Shown: positions 27,045 to 37,016 of the stretch, one piece after another
How positions within the stretch are numbered: position 1 is the first letter of the stretch
Layout of the letters: each line of letters opens with the position of its first letter
Origin: Granulosicoccus sp.
GTDB lineage: Bacteria; Pseudomonadota; Gammaproteobacteria; Granulosicoccales; Granulosicoccaceae
Assembly (NCBI GenBank): GCA_020627685.1
Contig: JAHDGK010000004.1
Location: 57,567-121,566 of the forward strand
Direction: 5' to 3'
Length of the DNA stretch: 64,000 bases
Notes under the pieces: generated by a model
Seen by the model: only the letters and a program-made list of their open reading frames with translations
The model's database searches: none
What the model was told of the DNA's origin: nothing
Program-made: the position numbers and the translations under genes

Positions 27045-28520
27045 TCAGTCTTCATTCCAGTGCAAGCCTTCCTTGCTGATCAGCGCGTTCGCCGCAGCTG
27101 GCCCCCAAGTACCTGCAGTGTAACTCTTAGGGCTGTATTGATATTGCTCCCATGCTTCTCTGATGGGATCAATCCATGCCCATGCGGCCGCGACCTCATC
27201 ACGACGCATGAATAAGGTTGGGTTCCCTCTTATAACATCCAGCAACAATCGTTCGTAAGCAATCATTTTGCGCTTTTGAAACACATCATTGAAATCAAGG
27301 TTTAAGAAAACCGGCTGTAACTGGATATCATCACCCCATGCCTTCACGTAGATTCTCATGCGAATGCTTTCTTCCGGCTGCAAACGGATAATCAACTGAT
27401 TAGGCGTACTGAACCCATCTGCTGTTTCGAAAATGGAATGAGGAACCTTCTTAAAATTGATGACGATTTCAGTGGTCTTACTTTCCATACGCTTGCCGGT
27501 ACGCAGAAAAAACGGAACACCTTCCCAACGCCAGGACGCAATTTCCGCGCGTAGCGCAACAAACGTTTCTGTTGTGCTGTCGGCCGGAATATCTTTTTCA
27601 TCAAAATAGCCTTGGACGGGACCATCGACATAAGCGCCAGCCTTGTATTGTCCTCGCACCGAGTTTTCTATGGCATCAATTCCTGTCAGTGGTTTTAATG
27701 CTCTGAGTACTTTAATTTTCTCGTCACGCACAGCATCGGGGTCAATGCTCACAGGCGGCTCCATCGCGAGTATGACCAGCAACTGCAGCAAGTGATTTTG
27801 CACCATATCCCGCAACGCACCGGTTTGATCGTAGAAACCTCCACGGCCTTCAACGCCAAGAGATTCAGCAATGGTGATTTGAACATCGTTGATGCGCTCG
27901 CTACGCCATAAAGGTTCAAACAATGCGTTACCAAAACGCAGCGCTAACAAGTTCTGAACCGTTTCTTTTCCCAGGTAGTGATCTATGCGATAGATTTGGT
28001 CTTCGCTAAACGCTGCCGACAGCTTGTCATTGATGTCCTCTGCCGACTGACGGTCACGACCGAGTGGTTTTTCCAACGCCACACGACTGGTGGGTGTGAT
28101 GAGCCCGGCAGCCTGCACGCCTTTTGTAATATGGGTAAACAGACTAGGCGCTACGGAGAGATAGAAAACACGTACGTGCGACTCTCTTCCGGCCAATGCG
28201 TCGACAAGCGACTGATAGCTTTCAACGTTGGTGACATCCACTTTGAAGTACAAAACCCGCTGCAGGAACTCCAACCAATCCGACTCGTTGAAGTCCTCGT
28301 CGCTGATATGCTGTCTAACTTCCTCGTTCAGCCATTGTTTAAACGCTTCGGTGTCGTAGTCTGATCGCGCCACCGCTATAATACGACCGTCGTCAGGCAG
28401 CTGATTCTCGCAGTGGCGAAAATACAAGGCCGGGATTAATTTACGAACGGACAGATCCCCGGTGCCACCAAACAAAACAAAATCGAATGGCTGCAATTTA
28501 TCGTTAGATATCAGATTCAT
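27045..28520 (-). CDS. zwf: Glucose-6-phosphate dehydrogenase
   Basis: A 491-residue NADP-linked enzyme. FVLFGGTGDLSVRKLIPALY is the dinucleotide site, RIDHYLGKETVQNLLALRFG the substrate and catalytic segment, and ALEKPLGRD the usual Lys-Pro motif. It is the first gene of zwf-pgl-hexR. No Shine-Dalgarno sequence is visible before the ATG; instead a perfect HexR-like palindrome ends two bases upstream of the start codon. Either translation initiates weakly or the transcript is very short-leadered. Confidence 0.95.
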   Translation of the reverse strand: MNLISNDKLQPFDFVLFGGTGDLSVRKLIPALYFRHCENQLPDDGRIIAVARSDYDTEAFKQWLNEEVRQHISDEDFNESDWLEFLQRVLYFKVDVTNVESYQSLVDALAGRESHVRVFYLSVAPSLFTHITKGVQAAGLITPTSRVALEKPLGRDRQSAEDINDKLSAAFSEDQIYRIDHYLGKETVQNLLALRFGNALFEPLWRSERINDVQITIAESLGVEGRGGFYDQTGALRDMVQNHLLQLLVILAMEPPVSIDPDAVRDEKIKVLRALKPLTGIDAIENSVRGQYKAGAYVDGPVQGYFDEKDIPADSTTETFVALRAEIASWRWEGVPFFLRTGKRMESKTTEIVINFKKVPHSIFETADGFSTPNQLIIRLQPEESIRMRIYVKAWGDDIQLQPVFLNLDFNDVFQKRKMIAYERLLLDVIRGNPTLFMRRDEVAAAWAWIDPIREAWEQYQYSPKSYTAGTWGPAAANALISKEGLHWNED

Positions 28521-28522
28521 TA

Positions 28523-28537
28523 TGTAATTTTACTACA
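28523..28537. promoter_or_regulatory. HexR-like operator 3 (zwf-proximal)
   Basis: TGTAATTTTACTACA is the best match to the HexR palindrome in this window. It lies directly in front of the zwf start codon and about 130 bp upstream of edd. Confidence 0.85.
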
Positions 28538-28635
28538 AACTGTTATTTGACCGTGTACCTGTACTATTTTAAACAATTCCAACACTTATAACCTCAACTA
28601 TTTCATGGAATATTCAAACTAATATGACATAATTA

Positions 28636-28650
28636 TGTAATTCATTTACA
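28636..28650. promoter_or_regulatory. HexR-like operator 4 (edd-proximal)
   Basis: TGTAATTCATTTACA keeps both TGTAAT/TTTACA half-sites with one asymmetric base. It ends 19 bp before the edd start. Together with the zwf-proximal box it brackets the divergent promoters. Confidence 0.75.
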
Positions 28651-28669
28651 ACCTTGACGTTAAAGTTAA

Positions 28670-30496
28670 ATGCCCTCTATAAGCCCGGCGGTAGACGATG
28701 TCACCCAGCGTATTGTTGAGCGTAGCCGAACAACCCGTGCCGCTTACCTAGCCCGAATAAACAAACTGGCAGACGAGCCGCCCAACAGAGGCGTCATGGG
28801 GTGTACCAACCTCGCCCACGCTTTTGCCGCAGCGCCTGTTAACGACAAACTCGTTCTTCACGCTGAACGCGCGCCCAATTTAGCCATTGTGACCGCCTAC
28901 AACGATATGCTGTCGGCACATCAACCCTACGAATATGCTCCGGAGAAAATTCGCGAAGCAGTTCGTGAAGTCGGTGCGACAGCTCAAGTTGCCGGCGGCA
29001 CGCCTGCCATGTGTGACGGTGTCACACAAGGACAGCTTGGCATGGAATTGTCGCTATTCAGCCGCGACGTTATCGCCATGTCAACGGCTATAGCACTTTC
29101 TCATAATGTATTTGATGCCAGCGTGTACCTGGGTGTTTGCGACAAAATCGTTCCAGGATTATTAATGGGTGCGCTTTCATTTGGTCATCTACCGGCTGTA
29201 TTCATACCAGCGGGCCCCATGACCACTGGCATCCCAAACAAAGATAAAGCCCGGACTCGACAACGTTTTGCCGAAGGCAAAGCTACTCGCGAAGAACTTT
29301 TAGAATCTGAGAGCGCTTCGTATCACGGGCCCGGCACCTGTACGTTCTACGGCACAGCCAACAGCAATCAAATGCTAATGGAAATAATGGGGCTGCACAT
29401 GCCCGGAGCCGCGTTCATTAACCCGGGTACTGAGCTTCGTTCCGCATTAACCGTCGCTGCGGCTCAACGCGCAGTTTCTATCACCGCACGCAGTAAAGAG
29501 TTCACACCTCTGGGTCGTATGATTGACGAAAAGTCGATTGTTAATGCATTGGTCGGCCTTCTGGCAACGGGCGGTTCAACGAACCACACGCTTCACCTGG
29601 TTGCCATTGCAAGAACGGCAGGCATCATCATCAATTGGAACGATTTTGATGATCTGAGCAAGGCTGTGCCTCTACTCACCCATGTTTACCCAAGCGGACA
29701 AGCTGATGTAAATCAGTTCCATGCTGCAGGCGGAATGTCCTTAGTTATTCGCGAGCTACTCGATGCAGGCTTTGCTCATAATGACGTGCAAACCATTGCA
29801 GGTTCTGAAGGACTGTATCAATACACCAGTGAGCCATGGTTAGACGATGGCAAACTGAGTTGGCGTGAGGGTCAGAAAAAGTCCGTTGATGATTCAATTG
29901 TCAGAAGCGCAAGCGATCCGTTTCAAGCTGACGGTGGTCTTCGACTGTTATCAGGCAATCTGGGACGCGCTGTTATCAAAACATCAGCGGTTAAACCAGA
30001 GCACACGGTTATTGAAGCACCGGCCATGGTTTTTTACTCTCAGGATGCGCTGCGCGTTGCGTTCGATAATGGCGAGTTGGAAAAAGACTTCATTGCCGTC
30101 ATTGCCTACCAAGGCCCTAGAGCCAACGGTATGCCTGAACTCCACAAGCTCACGCCTATTCTGGGCGTACTTCTAGACCGCGGTTTTAAAGTCGGGCTTG
30201 TCACCGATGGAAGAATGTCCGGAGCGTCAGGCAAAGTGCCTGCGGCAATTCATGTTTCACCCGAATGTGTCCTGGACGGCCCTCTAGCCAAAGTTCGCAC
30301 GGGCGATATCATTAGGCTCGATGCTGAAACAGGTGACTTGAACGCACTGGTTGATGAAGCAGACTGGAACTCACGAGAAGTAGAAGTCCCTGATCTCAGC
30401 CGCAAAACTGTCAATATGGGTAGAGAACTATTCAGCGCTTTTCGCCATCATGTTAGCAGTGCAGAACTCGGCGCTGTTGCTATGTTTGACGAATAG
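28670..30496 (+). CDS. edd: 6-phosphogluconate dehydratase
   Basis: A 608-residue IlvD/Edd-family enzyme making 2-keto-3-deoxy-6-phosphogluconate, the first dedicated Entner-Doudoroff step. [36 protein letters not shown] and [17 protein letters not shown] contain the cluster-binding cysteines and Edd-specific residues. It is longer than, and clearly distinct from, the IlvD-type sugar-acid dehydratase elsewhere in the window. It is divergent from zwf and followed 40 bp later by eda. Confidence 0.96.
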   Translation: MPSISPAVDDVTQRIVERSRTTRAAYLARINKLADEPPNRGVMGCTNLAHAFAAAPVNDKLVLHAERAPNLAIVTAYNDMLSAHQPYEYAPEKIREAVREVGATAQVAGGTPAMCDGVTQGQLGMELSLFSRDVIAMSTAIALSHNVFDASVYLGVCDKIVPGLLMGALSFGHLPAVFIPAGPMTTGIPNKDKARTRQRFAEGKATREELLESESASYHGPGTCTFYGTANSNQMLMEIMGLHMPGAAFINPGTELRSALTVAAAQRAVSITARSKEFTPLGRMIDEKSIVNALVGLLATGGSTNHTLHLVAIARTAGIIINWNDFDDLSKAVPLLTHVYPSGQADVNQFHAAGGMSLVIRELLDAGFAHNDVQTIAGSEGLYQYTSEPWLDDGKLSWREGQKKSVDDSIVRSASDPFQADGGLRLLSGNLGRAVIKTSAVKPEHTVIEAPAMVFYSQDALRVAFDNGELEKDFIAVIAYQGPRANGMPELHKLTPILGVLLDRGFKVGLVTDGRMSGASGKVPAAIHVSPECVLDGPLAKVRTGDIIRLDAETGDLNALVDEADWNSREVEVPDLSRKTVNMGRELFSAFRHHVSSAELGAVAMFDE

Positions 30497-30536
30497 ACCC
30501 TACCCTACAACCGATAACTAAGGACACAGACGCACA

Positions 30537-31154
30537 ATGAATGTTCGCGAACTTATGCAAGTTGCACCGGTTATTCCTGTACTTGTTATAGACGACATAG
30601 CCGCAGCCAAGCCATTGGCCGAAGCATTAGTAAAAGGCGGCTTACGGGTGCTGGAAATTACGCTTCGCACACCCGTGGCGCTAGATGCAATAAAAGCGAT
30701 GACAGAGATTGATGGCGCTATCGTTGGCGTTGGTACCGCTTTGGATGGCGACGACCTAAAACGCGCCCAAGATCACGGCGCCGAATTCGCCGTTAGCCCG
30801 GGTTTCACCGCAGAATTAGGTAAAGCCGCGCAGGACCTCTCCATGCCTTTATTACCCGGTGTCGCAACATCAGCTGACATCATGCGTGCCCGTGATGGCG
30901 GATGCACTGAAGTGAAATTCTTTCCGGCGGCACAATCGGGCGGCCCCACCATGCTCAAAGCGCTGGGAGGTCCATTCACCGAAACTAAATTCTGCCCCAC
31001 GGGTGGCATCAACGCGACGTCTGCAAAGGATTATCTGGCGCTAAGCAACGTGCTATGCGTGGGTGGTTCCTGGGTCGCACCCCGGAGTATGGTTGAAGCT
31101 GGCGACTGGGACGGCATCACTAAACTTGCCAGTGAGTGCCTGACCCTTAAATAG
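30537..31154 (+). CDS. eda: KDPG/KHG aldolase
   Basis: A 205-residue class I aldolase splitting KDPG into pyruvate and glyceraldehyde 3-phosphate. [14 protein letters not shown] holds the active-site Glu, [12 protein letters not shown] follows, and [14 protein letters not shown] holds the Schiff-base Lys. [15 protein letters not shown] is the phosphate-binding end. An AAGGA ribosome site precedes the ATG. The edd-eda pair should share the HexR-controlled promoter. Confidence 0.96.
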   Translation: MNVRELMQVAPVIPVLVIDDIAAAKPLAEALVKGGLRVLEITLRTPVALDAIKAMTEIDGAIVGVGTALDGDDLKRAQDHGAEFAVSPGFTAELGKAAQDLSMPLLPGVATSADIMRARDGGCTEVKFFPAAQSGGPTMLKALGGPFTETKFCPTGGINATSAKDYLALSNVLCVGGSWVAPRSMVEAGDWDGITKLASECLTLK

Positions 31155-31169
31155 CACCACACAACGACA

Positions 31170-31221
31170 TCGGGTCGGACCATGAAAGTTAGCTACTGCT
31201 AACTTTCATGGTCCGACCCGA
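31170..31221. repeat. Perfect long inverted repeat (REP-like hairpin)
   Basis: Two 24-base arms are perfectly complementary around a four-base TACT loop. The outer part reads CGGGTCGGACC and the inner part ATGAAAGTTAGC. No T-run follows on either strand, so it is not a classical terminator, although it could stall or protect the ends of eda and GST transcripts. Its perfect symmetry and location between convergent genes are typical of REP-type or transposon-derived palindromes. Confidence 0.85.
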
Positions 31222-31237
31222 ATTGGTTTACGATTGA

Positions 31238-31849
31238 TTAGGCTAGGAGTTGGTAGGGATGCTGCCAGCCTTCTAGGTTGGACAGGCGATTCAGCCAGGC
31301 TTTGACATTGAGCGGCACATCAACGCCTGCCTCATCGGCAAAGAACAAATACCCGCACACAGAGAAGTCCGCAATAGAGGGCTCAGCACCTGCCAGCAGC
31401 CAGGTTTGCCCATGCGACAAGGCCGACTCAATGGTCGCGACATCGCTTTCATATCGGGCTTTTAGCCAAGGCAACGCGTTTTCAAGCAACGCCTCTTTCT
31501 CAAATTTTTCATAACTACGAATTTGCGGCAGGCACATACCAATTTTATTAGCCTCCCAGACGAGCCACTGCTCACACGCGTTCATGCGTTGACTCGACTC
31601 GCCACCCCATAACCCGGTAGATCTTGCCAAGTGCAGCAATATTGCGTTGGATTGTGCGTAAGCCTGCCCGTCTTCAATTAACACAGGCACTTCACCTAAC
31701 GGTGCAACTGATTGGAACTCCGCGGATCTCTGATCCCTTGGCTTCCAAATATCCACCACCTCGTAATCGTGCTCGATACCGGCAACGCTTAAAAATAAGC
31801 GAACCTTATACGCATGACCTGAATCAGGATGGCCGAATAGTTTTCTCAC
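31238..31849 (-). CDS. Glutathione S-transferase family protein
   Basis: A 203-residue cytosolic GST. The thioredoxin-like N-terminal domain starts MRKLFGHPDSGHAYKVRLFL. It has the cis-Pro glutathione site GEVPVLIEDGQAYAQSNAIL with the following Ser. The helical C-terminal domain includes WLLAGAEPSIADFSVCGYLF. The Ser/Gly after the first strand could be the catalytic residue, but class and substrate are unclear. It is convergent with eda across the hairpin and stands alone. Confidence 0.88.
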   Translation of the reverse strand: MRKLFGHPDSGHAYKVRLFLSVAGIEHDYEVVDIWKPRDQRSAEFQSVAPLGEVPVLIEDGQAYAQSNAILLHLARSTGLWGGESSQRMNACEQWLVWEANKIGMCLPQIRSYEKFEKEALLENALPWLKARYESDVATIESALSHGQTWLLAGAEPSIADFSVCGYLFFADEAGVDVPLNVKAWLNRLSNLEGWQHPYQLLA

Positions 31850-31940
31850 GTTTGCAGATCCTTGTAGCCTGTGATGTGCAGCTTATAAATCTATAGCAAG
31901 ATTCTCTTAGCCCGCACGATCAATTCATTGGCAACAAACA

Positions 31941-33632
31941 CTACCAAAGATTGAGGATTAGCACCAAACACATGACCACAATAACCACAAACATCATACT
32001 GGCAACACTCCAACCTCGCGCCAGTAACGCATCGGGTTTTGAAACACGCTCTACCAGCCCAACACCACCACCGATTACATTTAAAGCGGCGCTTCTTATT
32101 GCGCTGTTTGCCGCCACAATCAATGACACGACTATCGGGAAAACACTGGGTATAAATTTGCGATAGACAACATCGGTATCGATGTTTGTCGCACGCACTT
32201 CAGGCGGATGGATACCGGTCTTCATGAGGAAGACAAACGCTAACAACGCAAATACCAACAACTGCATTTGCACGAGAACGTGGTCGACGGTGTACGGTTG
32301 ATACTCGATATCGTATGGCAGCAAGCCGTACAACAAACCGGGGAACACACCTATCAAGACACACAAAGCTGCAGTGAGGATCATGGCAATGCGCATATGC
32401 ACAGGCGCTTCAGCAGGACGCTTACCGCTGTCGTGAGCAAAGAACGTAAAGTACGGTATCTTGATGCCGGAATGACTGAGTACCCCTGCCGATGCAATAA
32501 GCAATGCAAGCCAAACCATGTAATAGCCATTAGATGCAGACGCATCGAGAATCAGTGATTTCGAAACGAAACCGCTGAACAATGGGAAAGCCGAAATTGA
32601 AGCTGCACCGATAAGACAGCACACCATCGTCACCGGCATGGACTTGTACAGCCCTCCCAGTTCGGAGGCTTTTGAAGTCCCCGTGCGATACATCACTGCA
32701 CCCACACTCATAAACAACAGTGATTTATAAAGGATATGACAAAAGGCGTGAGCCGCTGTGCCGTTCAAAGCCATCTCAGTGCCGATACCAACACCGACCA
32801 CCATAAACCCGAGTTGGTTATTAAGGCTGTATGCCAACACCCTGCGTAAATCATTTTCAATTTCAGCAAAGAATATCGGGAACAAAGTCATGATGGCGCC
32901 GATATAGATAAGCATCTCGGTACCGGCATAACCGCGGGCAAGTGCATAAACAGCCATCTTGGTGGTAAAGGCTGATAGCACAACCGTACCGGTAATCGTT
33001 GCTGCCGGATACGCATCTTGCAGCCAGTTGTGCAAAAACGGAAACGCACACTTGATACCGAACGACAGGAATATCAACCACGTACCTAAACTAACCAGAC
33101 CCAGATGTTCAAAGGCGATTGAACCGGTATCGTGGTAATGAACCAGCAATCCTGCCAGCAGTAGCACGCCTGACAAAACCTGGATGATCAGATAACGCAT
33201 ACCCGTTGAATATGCTGCTGGTGTACGACGAGCCCAAATGAGGAATACAGACGCGACTGCCGTACCTTCCCACCACAGGAACAACGTAATTAAATCACCT
33301 GCAAAGACACCGCCCACGGCAGAGCCTGCATAGGCCAAGGTGGCAATCTGCTGGATGTGATCACGAACATGCCAGGCATAGAGTCCTGCTAAAAAAGCTG
33401 CGATACAGAATATGATGCCGAAAATGAGGGATAACTTGTCGACCCTCATAAACGTAAGTTCAAAACCAACGACGTTTACGATCGCGTGTTGTCCCGTGGC
33501 ATATCCCAATATAACGATTAGCGCAATGACGGGTACGCCCAGCAACAGCAAGGCCCGCCAGCGAGTGGGTAACAACGGGCACAGAATAGCCGCAAACAAA
33601 AATATAAACGGAGGCGCGAAAACTGTGCTCAT
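31941..33632 (-). CDS. Mrp/NADH-dehydrogenase-type D subunit 3 (ND5/MrpA-like proton channel)
   Basis: A 563-residue antiporter-like membrane protein with about 14 helices, last in the Mrp operon. LFLWWEGTAVASVFLIW carries the conserved helix-5 Glu, and GIKCAFPFLHNWLQDAYP the helix-7 Lys. The family Pro-rich loop residues are kept. It is the longest of three D-type subunits here, so it may supply the missing N-terminal half of MrpA. It begins inside the last codons of the preceding small gene. Confidence 0.88.
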   Translation of the reverse strand: MSTVFAPPFIFLFAAILCPLLPTRWRALLLLGVPVIALIVILGYATGQHAIVNVVGFELTFMRVDKLSLIFGIIFCIAAFLAGLYAWHVRDHIQQIATLAYAGSAVGGVFAGDLITLFLWWEGTAVASVFLIWARRTPAAYSTGMRYLIIQVLSGVLLLAGLLVHYHDTGSIAFEHLGLVSLGTWLIFLSFGIKCAFPFLHNWLQDAYPAATITGTVVLSAFTTKMAVYALARGYAGTEMLIYIGAIMTLFPIFFAEIENDLRRVLAYSLNNQLGFMVVGVGIGTEMALNGTAAHAFCHILYKSLLFMSVGAVMYRTGTSKASELGGLYKSMPVTMVCCLIGAASISAFPLFSGFVSKSLILDASASNGYYMVWLALLIASAGVLSHSGIKIPYFTFFAHDSGKRPAEAPVHMRIAMILTAALCVLIGVFPGLLYGLLPYDIEYQPYTVDHVLVQMQLLVFALLAFVFLMKTGIHPPEVRATNIDTDVVYRKFIPSVFPIVVSLIVAANSAIRSAALNVIGGGVGLVERVSKPDALLARGWSVASMMFVVIVVMCLVLILNLW

Positions 33633-34075
33633 GACTCAGACCCGCTTTGAGATCGATCGCCGGTCGGGGCGCGCCCCAACAATTCGTTTTTTAGCGTTGA
33701 TAGATTATCCGGCAAGCGTTCTTCGTGACTCAATCGTTCCGTACCTTCTGACGGATATTCTTCAGCATCGACACCATGAGGTGCATAGAAAGATTCGTCA
33801 CGAGCAATAAAAACTCTAAGCGCTTTAGCACCTAGCACAATGACCGTAAACGATATAAAACCGGCTAAGGCATAAAATCCATATACGCCTTCACCTGGGA
33901 CTTTCGTGTGCCTGTGCCACAGGAAATCCATAAGAAACAAAAAAACGCATAACACTGACAAACCTAGAATGAGTTTGTTAACACTCTTAGGAGAATCAGC
34001 CCAGAGAAAATGTTTTGCCAGTGGCGCCACAGTATCAGCTGAATCTGTCGATTGATGTTTAGGTGTCATCGCCAT
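33629..34075 (-). CDS. Small membrane protein of the Mrp operon
   Basis: A 148-residue protein with two predicted helices (KLILGLSVLCVFLFLMDFLW and YGFYALAGFISFTVIVLGAK) and a polar C-terminal tail rich in acidic and charged residues. I do not recognise a named family. It overlaps the upstream D subunit by 10 bp and the downstream one by 4 bp, so it is translated as part of the antiporter operon and is probably an accessory subunit. Confidence 0.7.
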   Translation of the reverse strand: MAMTPKHQSTDSADTVAPLAKHFLWADSPKSVNKLILGLSVLCVFLFLMDFLWHRHTKVPGEGVYGFYALAGFISFTVIVLGAKALRVFIARDESFYAPHGVDAEEYPSEGTERLSHEERLPDNLSTLKNELLGRAPTGDRSQSGSES

Positions 34076-35529
34076 TGAATGAGTCCAATTAGTTCAGTCA
34101 GCGGCTGCGGATAAACAAACAGCAACAAGCAAGTAAACGCGGTTAGTACAATAGCCCACAGACAAGCAGGTGGAGCTTCCTGAAGCGTAGCTTTTTCACC
34201 CGGAGCCAGTGAAGGGTCTGGCTTAAAAAAGGCCCTGAGCGGAATGGGCAGCAAGTACGCAATATTCAACAAGGTACTTAGCATCAGCACTGATGCCCAT
34301 ATGATAGTTCCGGTATCCAATGAGCCACCGGCAATAAGCAACTTACTCCAGACACCACCTGCCGGAGGCAAGCCGATGATACTCACCGCCCCAATGAAAA
34401 ATGCCCCCATCGTAATAGGCATGCGTCGACCGATTCCATCCAGTTTCGAAATCTCAGACTTATGCAGCGCCACTAAAATTGCCCCGGCACAAAAGAACAA
34501 CGTTATTTTTCCAAAGGCATGCATGACGATATGGAGCACACCACCACTAACGGACATAACGGTTGCCAACAAGGCCGCCATAACAATGTAAGACAATTGA
34601 CTGATAGTGGAATAAGCCAAGCGCGCTTTTAAATTGTCCTTTGTAAACGCCACGATAGACGACACAATGACCGTAAAAGCTGCAACAGGCAGAAACCATT
34701 GCGCGGCTCCTGACCCGACAACGGTGTCGATTCCAAACGTGTAGGTGACAATCTTCAGTAAACTGAAAACACCGGTTTTTACAACGGCTACCGCGTGCAG
34801 TAATGCACTGACAGGTGTCGGCGCCACCATCGCAGCCGGAAGCCATCGATGAAACGGCATTATCCCTGCCTTGGCGATACCGAACACAAAGAGCCCAAGC
34901 AAACAGGCCATCGCGCCATTACTCAAACCGGAATCGGCTAGCACGCCACCGGGAACAAAATCTAAAGAACTGCCCACGGTGGCAGTCCACACAATCGCGG
35001 GTAACAAAAAGCCGATAGAGGTGGTCATCAATATGCCCAGGTACACTCTTCCAGCCTTCTTGGCATCAACACCACCTGCATGCGTCACCAAAGGAAACGT
35101 TGATATGGTGATTACTTCGTAGGCAACAAACAAGGTCAGCAGGTTATCAGCATAAGCTGCGCCCATTACCGCCGCTAATGCAATCGCAAAACAGGTGTAA
35201 AAACGGGTCTGATTGATTTCATGATGCCCGCGCATATACCCAATACTATAAACCGTGGTGACCACCCACAAAAAGCTTGCAAGTAAGCCAAACATGACCC
35301 CCATGGGTTCGGCTGACAGCTTCAGGGTGTAATCTGCTAGCAGGCCAATCTCACCACTTTGTGGTGTGCCTCCTGCCATCAGATCGTTATAGATGCTCTT
35401 ATTGATTAAAAACAACGCTACACCGGCAACGAGGATGGAGACTTCGCGCCAATTCTTACGCTTCTCACCGAGCAGCAGAATAAACGGTATAACCGCCAAT
35501 GGCGGTACGAGTGCCCAGAGTGGATTCAT
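34066..35529 (-). CDS. Mrp antiporter D subunit 2 (NuoM/N-like)
   Basis: A 487-residue proton-conducting membrane subunit. NLLTLFVAYEVITISTFPLV holds the helix-5 Glu, and GIAKAGIMPFHRWLPAAMVA the Lys and His residues of the discontinuous helix. It overlaps the preceding D gene by 4 bp (stop/start coupling). It is a second MrpD-like paralogue. Having three such subunits in one operon is more than the single A plus single D of standard Mrp. Confidence 0.9.
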   Translation of the reverse strand: MNPLWALVPPLAVIPFILLLGEKRKNWREVSILVAGVALFLINKSIYNDLMAGGTPQSGEIGLLADYTLKLSAEPMGVMFGLLASFLWVVTTVYSIGYMRGHHEINQTRFYTCFAIALAAVMGAAYADNLLTLFVAYEVITISTFPLVTHAGGVDAKKAGRVYLGILMTTSIGFLLPAIVWTATVGSSLDFVPGGVLADSGLSNGAMACLLGLFVFGIAKAGIMPFHRWLPAAMVAPTPVSALLHAVAVVKTGVFSLLKIVTYTFGIDTVVGSGAAQWFLPVAAFTVIVSSIVAFTKDNLKARLAYSTISQLSYIVMAALLATVMSVSGGVLHIVMHAFGKITLFFCAGAILVALHKSEISKLDGIGRRMPITMGAFFIGAVSIIGLPPAGGVWSKLLIAGGSLDTGTIIWASVLMLSTLLNIAYLLPIPLRAFFKPDPSLAPGEKATLQEAPPACLWAIVLTAFTCLLLFVYPQPLTELIGLIQWR

Positions 35530-37016
35530 TTAAAGCCACCCAGAAGTTGAAGCGCAGCTTCGTTTGCAACACCGAGAGTCTCGCTTCCGTAAATTCCGAA
35601 ATACAGAGCCACTATCACCAATGCATACATAGGTATCAACATACTCAATGGCGCTTCAGCCATGCCGGTGGATGCCTGTCCGCCCTCACGTGATTGTCTA
35701 AACAACATAATTTCAACCACCCGACCGATATAAATAACAGCGAGCAGAGAGCTAATCAGAATTAACGCTGCTAATAACCACCACCCTTCATCCATCGCAG
35801 CTCCGATAAGCGTGAACTTACTGACAAACCCAACGGTTAATGGAATACCGATTAGCCCTGCGCCTGACAACATAAAGGCCACACAGGTAAAAGGCATTCT
35901 CTTAAACAGGTTGTCGAGGGATGGTATGTGGGCGTGACCCACTCGATAAATGATACAACCCACCGCCATAAACAAGCTCGCTTTAATCAAAGCGTGATTA
36001 ACAATGTGCACGATACCCGCAGCCAAACCGGCCTGACTGGCCATGGAGAAACCCGCAACGATGTACCCGATCTGGGCAACACTTGAGTACGCCAGCATTC
36101 TGCGTAAATCAGTTTGAAATACGGCAACCAATGACATTAGCAAGAAGCCGCCGATAGCCGCTGGTAACAATATACCGTTAAGGAATAACTGACCAAAACT
36201 GTAGTCTTCTCCAAAAACACTGAAGAAGAATCGCAACAACACATAGAGCGAGACCTTCGTTGCCGTTCCAGCCAGAAACGCAGTCACCGCCACGGGAGCA
36301 TACGTGTACGCGTTAGGTAACCAGGCATGCAATGGGAAAACCGCCGCCTTAATGAGCACGCCAATGGTGATAAAACTAAACGCAACCAGTACCGCTCTTT
36401 GCGATTGACTATCTGGGATACGTTCGGCCAAGTCAATCATGTTGAGTGTCCCAGTGGCAGCGTACAAAAATCCGATACCGATGAGAATAAAAGAGGCGCC
36501 GACACTGCCTAAAATCAAGTAGCGAAAGCTGGCTGTTAATGCCCGTCGGTCGTCCCCGAACGATATAAGCATGTATGTGGCGAGCGATGACACTTCCAGA
36601 AACACGAAGACATTAAACGCATCACCGGTAATGACTATCCCCATTAAACCTGTGACACAAAGCAGCCATGCTGCATAAAAGAGATAATGCTTTGCCTTAG
36701 GGATCGCCTTAGACACGCTGCTGTATGCGTATAGCAATACCACAGAACTGATACCAGCCACGAGCATAACAATGGCCGCGTTGACAGTATCGATGTAGTA
36801 CTCGATGCCTGTAGGGGCAGCCCATCCACCTAAGGCATACCGTATAGCCCCGGTGTCCTGAACTTGCAGCAATAGCTGCCATGCCACCCAGAATGCAAAG
36901 ACGTTAGCGCCGAAGGCTATCGCCCAACTGACTTTCGCATGCCGGACAAGAACACATACTGGCGCTGCCAGCATGGTAATGAGAATCTGCAGCGCTGGAA
37001 GTTGCTCAGTCATCAA
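35526..37016 (-). CDS. mnhD: Mrp antiporter subunit D
   Basis: A 496-residue membrane protein of about 14 helices. VFVFLEVSSLATYMLISFG carries the essential Glu, and LIKAAVFPLHAWLPNAY the Lys. It is closest to true MrpD because it follows MrpC directly, with a 4-bp overlap, as in standard operons. It should form the cation/proton exchange path. Confidence 0.92.
   Translation of the reverse strand: MMTEQLPALQILITMLAAPVCVLVRHAKVSWAIAFGANVFAFWVAWQLLLQVQDTGAIRYALGGWAAPTGIEYYIDTVNAAIVMLVAGISSVVLLYAYSSVSKAIPKAKHYLFYAAWLLCVTGLMGIVITGDAFNVFVFLEVSSLATYMLISFGDDRRALTASFRYLILGSVGASFILIGIGFLYAATGTLNMIDLAERIPDSQSQRAVLVAFSFITIGVLIKAAVFPLHAWLPNAYTYAPVAVTAFLAGTATKVSLYVLLRFFFSVFGEDYSFGQLFLNGILLPAAIGGFLLMSLVAVFQTDLRRMLAYSSVAQIGYIVAGFSMASQAGLAAGIVHIVNHALIKASLFMAVGCIIYRVGHAHIPSLDNLFKRMPFTCVAFMLSGAGLIGIPLTVGFVSKFTLIGAAMDEGWWLLAALILISSLLAVIYIGRVVEIMLFRQSREGGQASTGMAEAPLSMLIPMYALVIVALYFGIYGSETLGVANEAALQLLGGFK

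Noticed and set aside
31170..31221. Reading the eda hairpin as an ordinary Rho-independent terminator
   Set aside because: Neither side of the stem is followed by a run of T, and the arms are far longer than usual.
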